From contig NZ_CP051680.1 of assembly GCF_012849095.1 (NCBI RefSeq), forward strand, positions 1,860,001 to 1,924,000: 64,000 bases of DNA, in the 5' to 3' direction. The notes under the pieces are model-generated. The model was not told the DNA's origin, searched no databases, and saw nothing but the letters and a program-made list of their open reading frames with translations. This DNA is from Cohnella herbarum. GTDB lineage: Bacteria; Bacillota; Bacilli; Paenibacillales; Paenibacillaceae. How positions within the stretch are numbered: position 1 is the first letter of the stretch; every line of letters begins with the position of its first letter. The translations under genes were made by a program, and so were the position numbers. Below, piece by piece: positions 1 through 7,605 of this stretch.

Positions 1-1487
1 TAGTTCGCCGGTTTCTTCTCTAACTGCGCGGTGGCAACCGTCTCGGAGTGCGGCTTCACTTTCTTGATGAAGAAGGCGAGCGCAAGCGCCGCAACGGTCA
101 TCCAGGTCGCGATAACGAAGCTGTGATTAATTCCGTATATCGTGCCCTGTTGAGTCGCTTCCAGCAGACCCGCCTTATCCGTTTCGGCGATTTTGCCTGC
201 GATAACGAGCTCTTTCACCCGGCTTGACGCCGTGTTAGTCATAATCGTAACGAGAAATGCCGTTCCTAATGCCCCCGCGACGTTACGTAATGTCTGCGAC
301 ATGGCGGAACCGTGCGCATTCAGACGCTGCGGCAGTTGGTTCATGCCCGCCGTCTGAATCGGCATCATCAGCATGGACATTCCGAACATCCGCAACGTGT
401 ACATTAGAATCATATGCGTGTAAGTCGTATCGATCGTCAGATTGCTGAATTCGTAAGTCGTAATAACCGTGATGGTCAGCCCGACAACAGATAACCAGCG
501 CGCGCCGACTTTATCGAAGATAATACCCGTGATCGGCGACATAATCCCCATCAGGATCGCGCCGGGCAATAGAAGCAATCCGGCGTCGAGCGGACTGAAT
601 CCGCGGATGCTCTGCAAGTAGATCGGCAACAGGATCATCCCGGAGTACATGGACATCGTAATAATCATGTTGATGACGGTAGTCAGAGAATACATGTTGT
701 ACTTGAACACGCGGAATTCCAAGATCGGCTTGTCGACAGTGATTTCTCTCCAGAAGAACAACACTAAAGATACGGCGCCTATGACTAAGCTGGTAATGAC
801 TCGAGCGCTGTCCCAGCCGTCATGTCCGGCATCGCTGAAGCCGTACAGCAGTCCGCCGAATCCGAGCGTCGAGAGAATAATGCCAAGCGTATCGAGCTTC
901 GGAGAAGACGTCTTGGTCACGTTCTTCATCGATATCATTCCGAAGATCAGAGCAAACAGCGAAATCGGCAAGACGATATAAAATAGGACTCTCCAATCGT
1001 AGTGCTCAACGACCCAGCCCGACAAAGTCGGTCCGATGGCCGGGGCGAAGATCATCGCAAGCCCCATCATCCCCATGGCCTTCCCGCGTTCTTGGATCGG
1101 GAAGATGGTCAAGAAGATTACGGACATAAGCGGCATTAGAATACCCGCGCCGGCAGCTTGAATCAGGCGACCGGTCAGCAAAACTTCGAAATTGGGAGCA
1201 ACCGCGCACATGATCGTACCCAAGGTAAACAATCCGACCGCCGTCGTAAACAGCTGCCTCGTCGTGAACCGGTCGATTAAATAGGCGCTAACGGGAATAA
1301 GCACCCCGTTAACAAGCAAATAACCCGTGGATAGCCATTGGATCGTATTCGCGCTGATCCCTAGATCTTCCATCATTTTCGGCAAAGCGACGTTAAGCAA
1401 CGTCTGGGCAAGTATCGCGACGAAAGCGCCGATTAACAAGGCGGCGACGATCGGACCTCTCTTCAGTGTGGAAACCGCATTACTCAT
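1..1487 (-). CDS. DHA2-family MFS drug exporter (3' end outside window)
   Basis: Read on the minus strand from an ATG at 1487; the frame stays open to the window edge, so about 495 residues are visible and the stop is missing. The N-terminus (MSNAVSTLKRGPIVAALLIG) leads into a first membrane helix and the segment LSTGYLLVNGVLIPVSAYL, typical of the 14-helix EmrB/QacA drug:proton antiporters. The last visible part is a charged cytoplasmic tail, so little is lost. Its ATG overlaps the stop of the upstream marR gene by 8 bases, which implies translational coupling and control by that repressor. It resembles the exporter at 22024-23487. The substrate cannot be told from sequence. Confidence 0.88.
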   Translation of the reverse strand, partial: MSNAVSTLKRGPIVAALLIGAFVAILAQTLLNVALPKMMEDLGISANTIQWLSTGYLLVNGVLIPVSAYLIDRFTTRQLFTTAVGLFTLGTIMCAVAPNFEVLLTGRLIQAAGAGILMPLMSVIFLTIFPIQERGKAMGMMGLAMIFAPAIGPTLSGWVVEHYDWRVLFYIVLPISLFALIFGMISMKNVTKTSSPKLDTLGIILSTLGFGGLLYGFSDAGHDGWDSARVITSLVIGAVSLVLFFWREITVDKPILEFRVFKYNMYSLTTVINMIITMSMYSGMILLPIYLQSIRGFSPLDAGLLLLPGAILMGIMSPITGIIFDKVGARWLSVVGLTITVITTYEFSNLTIDTTYTHMILMYTLRMFGMSMLMMPIQTAGMNQLPQRLNAHGSAMSQTLRNVAGALGTAFLVTIMTNTASSRVKELVIAGKIAETDKAGLLEATQQGTIYGINHSFVIATWMTVAALALAFFIKKVKPHSETVATAQLEKKPAN

Positions 1488-1935
1488 GATTCTCTTCCTC
1501 TCTCTGTCTCTGTATAATGTTGACGATCTGTTTGTGTACCCGTAACATGTGTTGCTCGTCTTCTTCCGATAACCTCAGCAGCGAGCTTGAAAGCTGAGAA
1601 ATTCTCAACTCGTTCAGCTTCCGTCTCAACTCCTCTCCGGAAGCCGTAGCCGTTAAACAGATGGAACGGCGATTGTTCGCCGGTCGATCGCGCGACACCC
1701 ATCCCGCCTTCACCATTCTGTCGACGATCCCGCTGGTCGTGCTAGTTACCGAATGAATTTTCTCCGAAAGCTCGCTAAGGCCTATTCTTGGATGCTCCAC
1801 GACGATCTTCAGTACGAAATACTGAATCGGAGTAATCCCGATTTGCTGCGATAATTGCAGCATGGATTGATGAAAAGCTTGGTTCACTTCACGGAAGGAT
1901 GCGAATATATTTTCTATTCTTTGTCTATCTTCCAT
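1480..1935 (-). CDS. MarR-family transcriptional regulator
   Basis: About 151 residues, the normal MarR length. It has a winged helix-turn-helix core (ISELSEKIHSVTSTTSGIVDRMVKAGWVSR region) and the conserved wing DRPANNRRSICLTATASGEEL. The possible TTG at 1941 lies against the Shine-Dalgarno; the ATG at 1935 follows GAGGAGGG (1943-1950) with 7 bases between and is preferred. It is the first gene of a two-gene operon with the DHA2 exporter. MarR proteins of this layout usually repress their own operon and release DNA on binding a small aromatic or drug-like ligand. An inverted repeat in the upstream region is a plausible operator. Confidence 0.9.
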   Translation of the reverse strand: MEDRQRIENIFASFREVNQAFHQSMLQLSQQIGITPIQYFVLKIVVEHPRIGLSELSEKIHSVTSTTSGIVDRMVKAGWVSRDRPANNRRSICLTATASGEELRRKLNELRISQLSSSLLRLSEEDEQHMLRVHKQIVNIIQRQREEENHE

Positions 1936-1997
1936 GGACAATCCCTCCTCTCTCCTTTCTTGTTATTGTTCGCATCTGAACATTTCGCATACGAACT

Positions 1998-2026
1998 AAA
2001 ATACTCTCTTTTTAGCTCTATGTCAA
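1998..2026 (-). promoter_or_regulatory. Sigma-A promoter of the marR-exporter operon
   Basis: On the minus strand TTGACA (2026-2021) is followed after 17 bases by TATTTT (2003-1998). The -35 lies inside the first TATGTCAA repeat described in the neighbouring operator entry, so a bound repressor would cover it. Confidence 0.6.
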
Positions 2027-2052
2027 TGTTTACATATGTCAACTTGGACATA
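2019..2052. promoter_or_regulatory. Candidate MarR operator: repeated TATGTCAA and inverted TATGTC/GACATA
   Basis: TATGTCAA occurs at 2019-2026 and again at 2035-2042. The second copy forms a perfect 6-base inverted repeat with GACATA at 2047-2052, separated by 6 bases. The size and symmetry fit a MarR dimer site. It lies between the divergent marR promoter and the promoter of the molybdate-type regulator, so it could affect both. The link to MarR is inference from position and symmetry. Confidence 0.45.
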
Positions 2053-2074
2053 AAAATATGGATGAAACGGCATA

Positions 2075-2083
2075 TGTTATAAT
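2075..2083 (+). promoter_or_regulatory. Extended -10 promoter of the binding-domain regulator
   Basis: TGTTATAAT at 2075-2083 is an extended -10 (TGnTATAAT). No good -35 is seen at 17 bases, which is acceptable for an extended -10 element. It lies 34 bases before the ATG at 2117. Confidence 0.5.
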
Positions 2084-2116
2084 CAAGGGAGAACATCTTC
2101 ATTGCGGAGGAATACG

Positions 2117-3076
2117 ATGACGAACGAGTCTTACACGACCGAGGAAGTCGCGAAATTGCTCAAGATCTCCAAGCTCACCGTCTACGACCTGCTCAAGAAG
2201 GGCGAACTGTCCTCCTATCGCGTCGGCAAACAAATGCGCGTCGACGCCAGCGACCTCGAAGCCTTCAAGCTCAGATCCAAAGGCTTAACCGCAAACGATA
2301 GCGCAACGTTAGATTTTCCGCCTTCAACAATCCAACAGCAAATATCTTCCTCCAGAGGTCATGTCGGAGAACGGCAACTCGTCATCACGGGACAGGACAC
2401 TAGCTTGGATATCCTCTCTAAGTACATGGAGAAACAAATGACGGGAATACGTCCCCTTCGCTCGTTCAATGGCAGCATGGATAGCCTAGTATCGATGTAC
2501 CGAGGGGAATCGGATATCGTAAGCACCCATCTCCTGGACGGCGATAGCGGCGAGTACAATCTCCCTTACATACGCAAGTTGTTCGTCGGTCAATCTTACG
2601 TCGTCGTCCGATTGTTATCCCGCGCCGCAGGCTTGTACGTCCGGAACGGAAATCCGAAAACGATCTTCGGCTGGGATGACTTGTTTAAGCAAGGCGTTCG
2701 TATCGTTAATCGGGAAAAAGGCTCGGGAGCGAGGGTGTTGTTAGATGAACAGCTGCGAATAAGGAATCTGAACCCCGCCTTGCTAACCGGTTATTCCCAA
2801 GAGGAGAACACGCATCTCGCGGTGGCGGGCAAAGTTGCATCCAATGAAGCCGACGTTGGGGTCGGGATTGAAAAAGCGGCCCAACTCATCGGGGGCATTG
2901 ATTTTATCCCCCTCATACAGGAACGGTACGACATCGTCATGCTGAAGCGCCCCGAGAACAAAGATTGGATCGGGTCGGTCATCGGCATCGTCCGGTCGGA
3001 CGCGTTCAAGAGCGAGCTTCGGCAGATACACGGTTACGACCTTGCTTTAACCGGACAGGTCTTACTGGAAACTTAA
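2117..3076 (+). CDS. Excisionase-type HTH / periplasmic-binding-like domain regulator (YvgK-like)
   Basis: 319 residues from the ATG at 2117, chosen over a TTG at 2102 because GGAGG lies at 2106-2110. Residues about 5-55 are an excisionase/MerR-type helix-turn-helix (YTTEEVAKLLKISKLTVYDL, then a basic strand SYRVGKQMRVD). From about residue 90 to the end is a two-lobed binding-protein fold without a signal peptide, of the kind found with molybdate transport regulators. It faces modB-modA, the same company kept by yvgK with yvgLM in Bacillus subtilis. The inferred role is an intracellular molybdate or molybdopterin sensor that controls modAB. The ligand is not proven. Confidence 0.8.
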   Translation: MTNESYTTEEVAKLLKISKLTVYDLLKKGELSSYRVGKQMRVDASDLEAFKLRSKGLTANDSATLDFPPSTIQQQISSSRGHVGERQLVITGQDTSLDILSKYMEKQMTGIRPLRSFNGSMDSLVSMYRGESDIVSTHLLDGDSGEYNLPYIRKLFVGQSYVVVRLLSRAAGLYVRNGNPKTIFGWDDLFKQGVRIVNREKGSGARVLLDEQLRIRNLNPALLTGYSQEENTHLAVAGKVASNEADVGVGIEKAAQLIGGIDFIPLIQERYDIVMLKRPENKDWIGSVIGIVRSDAFKSELRQIHGYDLALTGQVLLET

Positions 3077-3092
3077 GGATTGGTTTATATAC

Positions 3093-3133
3093 GAAGAGGC
3101 TGCCCGAGAAATAATTCCCGGACAGCCTCTTTC
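3093..3133. terminator. Bidirectional terminator between the regulator and modB
   Basis: GAAGAGGCTG at 3093 pairs with CAGCCTCTTTC ending at 3133, with extra CCG/CGG pairs inside. It sits between converging genes and can serve both. Confidence 0.75.
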
Positions 3134-3135
3134 GT

Positions 3136-3798
3136 TTACTTCTTCGATTGACGATTCGCGACAAGCAGCATTACGAAAGCCATGAAAATCATAACCGCTA
3201 CCCACGTCCATGCCATCCTCATGCTGCCGCCGTCAACGGCCACGTAGATGGCCGTCGGAATCGTTTGCGTTCGTCCGGGGATGTTCCCGGCCACCATCAA
3301 TGTCGCGCCGAATTCTCCAAGCGCTCTCGCGAACCCCAGTATGTAGCCGGCTCTCAACGCTTGTGCAGCCAATGGCATCGTGATATAACGGAACACTTGC
3401 CATTCCGTTGCTCCCAGCGCTCTTGCCGAATCTTCCAAGTCGCGATCAACGCCCTCGAATCCGGCCCTCATCGTTCGGTAAGCCAACGGAAAAGCGATCA
3501 CGACGGCAGCGATGACCGCTACGCCCCATGTAAACAAAATGGGACCCGCGAAAAGTCTCTCGTACCATTCTCCGATCAAGCTTCGTCTCCCAAGCGCAAC
3601 GAGCAGAACGAAGCCGACAACCGTCGGCGGCAACACCAGCGGAAGCAGCAAAACCGTCTCCACGAGACTTTTGCCCCAGAACTTCGCTTTCGCCATCCAG
3701 CGCGCGAAAAGCACCGCAAGTCCGAAAACGAGCACACTCGCGATCGCCGACACCTTCACCGAAAGGATGACGGGGTCTAGAAACTCATGCCCGTCCAA
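3136..3798 (-). CDS. modB: Molybdate ABC transporter permease ModB
   Basis: 220 residues, the usual ModB length, with about five membrane helices. The permease EAA-type loop is visible around GFEGVDRDLEDSARALGATEWQVF, where the ATPase would dock, and the C-terminal segment LGEFGATLMVAGNIPGRTQTIPTAIY is highly characteristic of ModB/CysT permeases. The start is a TTG at 3798, supported by AAGAGGTG 8 bases upstream; no ATG is in frame nearby. It lies 28 bases after modA in the same operon. No modC ATPase gene is in the window, so the permease must borrow an ATPase, as suspected for yvgLM-type loci. Confidence 0.93.
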   Translation of the reverse strand: MDGHEFLDPVILSVKVSAIASVLVFGLAVLFARWMAKAKFWGKSLVETVLLLPLVLPPTVVGFVLLVALGRRSLIGEWYERLFAGPILFTWGVAVIAAVVIAFPLAYRTMRAGFEGVDRDLEDSARALGATEWQVFRYITMPLAAQALRAGYILGFARALGEFGATLMVAGNIPGRTQTIPTAIYVAVDGGSMRMAWTWVAVMIFMAFVMLLVANRQSKK

Positions 3799-3826
3799 CG
3801 TTCTAACACCTCTTTATCGAATCTCG

Positions 3827-4603
3827 TTAAGGAAGCTTGAATCCGAAGCTTGTGAAAACGGCCTTAGCCTCGCTCGACTGTAAGTATTCATAGAATTCGT
3901 TCGCTTCTTCCGAATGCTTGGACTCCTTAAGAACCGCCGCAGGATACACGATAGGCTTATGCGCGTAAGAATGTACCTTTAAAGCGATCTTTACTTTATT
4001 GGAAGACAACGCGTCGGTACGGTAGACGAATCCCGCTTCCGCGTTGCCGCTCTCTACATAGGTTAACACTTGACGAACGTCTTTCGCATAGACGAGCTTG
4101 CTTTTCAACGGTTCCCATACTTTGCGAACTTCAAGCGTTTCCTTGGCGTATTGGCCCGCCGGTACGCTCTCCGGTTGTCCGATGGCGACTTTCTTGATCG
4201 ATTTGTCCGTAAGCTCTTTCACGGATTTGATTTGAAGATTCGAATCCGACGGTACGACAAGAACGAGATCGTTCTTTAATAATACCATACTCTTAGCTAT
4301 CAACTTAGCGTCTATCAAAGCATCCATTTGCTTCTTCCCGGCAGATAGGAATATATCGGCAGGAGCACCTTGTTCGATCTGTTTCTGAAGCGTGCCGGAA
4401 GAACCGAGATTAAATTGCAAATCGATGTCCGGGTGGGACTTCTCGTAAATTTCCTCGATCCGGTCAAGACCGTCCTTCAAACTCGCGGCCGCGGAAACGA
4501 GCAATGTTGTTCTCTCTTTCGCGCTCGCCGACTCGGCCGGAATGGAAATCAAACCGAATAACAATGCCGTGCAGACTGCCGCTAGTATCCCTCTTCTTAG
4601 CAT
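3827..4603 (-). CDS. modA: Molybdate-binding protein ModA
   Basis: 258 residues from ATG 4603 with AAGGAGA upstream. A cleavable signal peptide (hydrophobic residues about 5-20, Ala-rich exit ending SASA) is followed by LLVSAAASLKDGLDRI, the oxyanion-binding first loop of ModA, and by GSSGTLQKQIEQGAPADIFLSA, the signature of molybdate-binding proteins. There is no lipobox: the only Cys (residue 11) is preceded by Val and lies inside the hydrophobic stretch, unlike most Gram-positive ModA lipoproteins. It is the first gene of a modA-modB operon. Molybdate or tungstate is the expected ligand. Confidence 0.93.
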   Translation of the reverse strand: MLRRGILAAVCTALLFGLISIPAESASAKERTTLLVSAAASLKDGLDRIEEIYEKSHPDIDLQFNLGSSGTLQKQIEQGAPADIFLSAGKKQMDALIDAKLIAKSMVLLKNDLVLVVPSDSNLQIKSVKELTDKSIKKVAIGQPESVPAGQYAKETLEVRKVWEPLKSKLVYAKDVRQVLTYVESGNAEAGFVYRTDALSSNKVKIALKVHSYAHKPIVYPAAVLKESKHSEEANEFYEYLQSSEAKAVFTSFGFKLP

Positions 4604-4768
4604 ACGAATAATCTCCTTTAACTGGTATAGTCAGCTTTCTTGGCTATGAGCATACCACATCATTTTCATAAAGTTAATCTATTTAGCTATGTTTAGTTAT
4701 AAATAAATATATTTAATATTGAAATTTAGCAAAAATCACAACCCTTGTCCTAACACGATGGGAAAACA

Positions 4769-4814
4769 AAAAAGGCCTTCCGGATTCCGAAAGGAATCAT
4801 GGGAAGAACCTTAA
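4769..4814 (-). terminator. Terminator after the FMN reductase gene
   Basis: GATTCC-GAAA-GGAATC forms the inner stem and AAGG/TTCC with GGAA/CCTT the outer one. Read on the minus strand it ends in TTTTTTGTTTT. Confidence 0.75.
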
Positions 4815-4828
4815 GCTCGAATCGTAGA

Positions 4829-5377
4829 TTAGGAGTTCGCAAAATCGATAAACTTGTCTACGACGCGGTCGATGAAACGCAAGGTAGACTCGTCGACCAA
4901 CCGGCTAGTCGTTTCGTCGAATTTCAAGCCCGCCGAACTAATGTAAATCTCGTTGCCCGCGGGAGGCAGAAGCTTAGCCTGAATGCCTGGACTTGCCAAG
5001 ATTTCACGCAGATGAAGCTGCGCCCTAATCGTTCCCATCATTCCCGGAGATACCCCTGCGGTCATAACCGGTTTGCCGATCAGTACTTTATCAACCCGCG
5101 ATAACCAATCGATGGCATTCTTAAGCACCCCGGGTACCGACCAGTTATATTCGGGAGTAATGATGAGGACTCCATCCGCTGCCGTAATTTTGCGCAGCAG
5201 TTCTTTCACCACCGACGGCGGATTTAACTCGATATCTTGATCGAAAAACGGAAGAGATCGAATGTCCGCGATTTCTAGGTCTAATTTGTTAATATAACGT
5301 TCCTTCATCGTATGAGCCAATTGCATATTGTAGGAACCTTGTCTAAGACTTCCGATAAGTACGGCGATTTTCAGCAT
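4829..5377 (-). CDS. NADPH-dependent FMN reductase family flavoprotein
   Basis: 182 residues, the usual length of the family (chromate/azo/quinone reductases such as ChrR and YieF). The flavodoxin-like fold begins MLKIAVLIGSLRQGSYNMQLA, whose GSLRxxS loop binds the FMN phosphate, and ITPEYNWSVPGVLKNAIDWLSR is the second flavin-binding segment. It is a soluble cytosolic enzyme that passes electrons from NAD(P)H to FMN, quinones or metal ions. The ATG at 5377 is preceded by AAGGAGG. It is monocistronic, with a strong terminator behind it. The natural acceptor is unknown. Confidence 0.88.
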   Translation of the reverse strand: MLKIAVLIGSLRQGSYNMQLAHTMKERYINKLDLEIADIRSLPFFDQDIELNPPSVVKELLRKITAADGVLIITPEYNWSVPGVLKNAIDWLSRVDKVLIGKPVMTAGVSPGMMGTIRAQLHLREILASPGIQAKLLPPAGNEIYISSAGLKFDETTSRLVDESTLRFIDRVVDKFIDFANS

Positions 5378-5472
5378 TCGATCACAACCTCCTTGTCCAA
5401 TTTCATGATCATCTCACTCTATATTAGCATCGGAACGCTAAAAAGAACAATTGGTACGACAATTAAAGCACG

Positions 5473-7419
5473 TTAATTTAACTTCAGTTCAACGCCCTGC
5501 GGCAACAAACTTTGAATTTGCTCTCGCAGTTGGACGTCCTCGTGGATTTCCTCGCTCAGAATCGCGATGATACCGGAGTCTTCCCGGGAACGGATCAAGC
5601 GCCCTATTCCTTGCTTGAGACGGAGCAGCATATAAGGCATGTCCACCTCTTCGAATGAAGATTCCGCTTCTTGGCGCATCGCCGTAAACACAGGATCCTG
5701 CGGGGGAAAAGGAAGCGACCACACGATCACGTTCGACAAAGACGGCCCCGGGACATCCAATCCCTCCCATAGGGTGACCGCGCACAATACGCTTGTTTCG
5801 TCGCGTTGGAAATCGGCGATCAAATGGCTGATTTCCCGGTCTCCTTCATAACCGAAGTTAATATCCGCGATTTCCTGGAATGAAGCGATCGCTTCTTTGA
5901 ACTGTCTAAGCTCTTCCTTGGAAGGGAATAAGATCAGCGCTCTCCCTTCCGTCCGTTGGAGCATTCGCACGGCCGTCGCCATTTTCTCCGCGAAGTCGGA
6001 TCCGTTCTCCCACCTAGGCGCGAGTACTTCCATCCGATTCGCGTACTCGTACGGGGAATCGACGCTGAACGACAAGTAATTCTCGACGCCGAGGCTGTAA
6101 GCCAAATAATCGAACGACCCGTTAACGGACAACGTTGCGGACGAGAATACGACAGGCATCTTCAAGCCGAATACGCGCTCGCGCAACACTTCCTTGACGG
6201 CTTTCGGCATGATGACGAGCGTGAGGCCGGTCGAGCTTTCCGTAGCCCAGCAGATCAGCGAGCTAGAGCTTTGGAATAAGCTCAGCGCCTTCTGCATCAT
6301 TTCGAGATGCTCCTCCACGATTCGAAGCTGGTAGTCGTCCAACACGTACAGCTCGCTCTCGAAGACGAGCTCTTCCTCGATTCCGTCCAGAACGCCGCGG
6401 AATCGCGTCACCTCTCGCTGGAGCTCGTCGTTCAACACGATTTGTCTGCGATCGGAACCCGGAATGGACAAGCTCTGACGTTCGAGCAACGCGAACAAGG
6501 CCTCGCTCCGTTCGATCGCTTCGTCGATAAGGACGGCCAACGTCTCGCGAATCTCGTTCTTCAACAGCCGGGTGATCAACTCTTCGAAGATGTTGTGCTT
6601 AATCCGATAAGTTAACGCCTTCTGCGCCGCGGATTCCAGTAGGTGTCCTTCGTCGAAGACGACCGCGCAATGGTCCGGCAGCAGCGGAAGCTGACCTTCC
6701 CTCTTCCGTCCTTCGTACGTCCAAATATGTTCCATATAGAAATCGTGCGAGCAAATAATCAAATCCGTCGATTGCCTGTAATGTTCGCGCGATAACGTTT
6801 GCCCGCAGCGGTGCCTCTTATCGCACACGAAGCAATCCTGATACGGATCCCAATTGATTCTCTCCCACTGCGCATCGTTCAGGTGAGGATATTGTTTCCG
6901 ATCTCCGTAAGCGTGGAAGGCTTGCATTCCTTCGCTCTTGTGGACGAATGAAGGTAACTCTTCATATAAAGCTTTGTAAATTTCGACGTCCTCGTAATCC
7001 GTTCTGGCATGCTCCAGCTTAGCCAAGCATAAGTAACGGTCCTGGGACTTCCCTAGTCTTGCGTCGATAACGAGCTCCAGATGCCTGGCCAGCTTGGCAA
7101 TGTCGCCTTCCGGTTTAACGAGCTGTTCGATTAACGACTCGTCGGCGCATGCGACGATAACCGGTTTGCGGTGATATCGAGCGTAACAAATGGCGTACAA
7201 CAAATAGACGAGCGTCTTCCCGGTCCCTACTCCGGCTTCGGCGAAGATCGTCTGCTTGTCGGCGAATGCCCGCTCGAGCTGGAACGCCATGTAGATTTGC
7301 TCGTCGCGAACTTCGAAGCCCGCTTCCGGCAAGAGGTCGTAAAACACATCCGCAACCCATTCCCCGACCTGTTGCATGAATGGTTTGGAATGCTCGAATT
7401 CAAAAGGATACCGATTCAA
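5473..7419 (-). CDS. DinG/XPD-like ATP-dependent DNA helicase with Fe-S cysteines
   Basis: 648 residues. Walker A is at about 61-69 (AEAGVGTGKT), and the Walker B DEAH variant is VVFDEGHLLE near 247. Between them lie one Cys in RYLCLAKLEH and three in CFVCDKRHRCGQ, the four ligands of the XPD/DinG iron-sulphur cluster. The C-terminal helicase motifs WEGLDVPG and KQGIGRLIRSREDSG are intact. It resembles Bacillus YpvA/DinG-like proteins without an exonuclease domain. It is expected to unwind 5'-tailed DNA, R-loops or related structures in repair. The start is a TTG at 7419 with GGAGG 10 bases upstream. It is transcribed alone. Confidence 0.9.
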   Translation of the reverse strand: MNRYPFEFEHSKPFMQQVGEWVADVFYDLLPEAGFEVRDEQIYMAFQLERAFADKQTIFAEAGVGTGKTLVYLLYAICYARYHRKPVIVACADESLIEQLVKPEGDIAKLARHLELVIDARLGKSQDRYLCLAKLEHARTDYEDVEIYKALYEELPSFVHKSEGMQAFHAYGDRKQYPHLNDAQWERINWDPYQDCFVCDKRHRCGQTLSREHYRQSTDLIICSHDFYMEHIWTYEGRKREGQLPLLPDHCAVVFDEGHLLESAAQKALTYRIKHNIFEELITRLLKNEIRETLAVLIDEAIERSEALFALLERQSLSIPGSDRRQIVLNDELQREVTRFRGVLDGIEEELVFESELYVLDDYQLRIVEEHLEMMQKALSLFQSSSSLICWATESSTGLTLVIMPKAVKEVLRERVFGLKMPVVFSSATLSVNGSFDYLAYSLGVENYLSFSVDSPYEYANRMEVLAPRWENGSDFAEKMATAVRMLQRTEGRALILFPSKEELRQFKEAIASFQEIADINFGYEGDREISHLIADFQRDETSVLCAVTLWEGLDVPGPSLSNVIVWSLPFPPQDPVFTAMRQEAESSFEEVDMPYMLLRLKQGIGRLIRSREDSGIIAILSEEIHEDVQLREQIQSLLPQGVELKLN

Positions 7420-7605
7420 TAGGATGATGCCTCCACTTCATGTTGTCCGAGACATTATCACACGATCGCCCGCTAAAAGCAAAACATTATTGATTTTCCG
7501 CCAATGCGGATTACCAATAATTAATGATAGGTATCTTCTCGCGGATTGATTACGATAGAGTGATTGGTACTCTACTACATTCTCGGAAAGCGAGTCGATC
7601 GATAA

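Noticed and set aside
3148..3780. A 210-codon plus-strand frame opposite modB
   Set aside because: Composition rich in Arg, His and Gln with no hydrophobic core; it mirrors a clear ModB permease.
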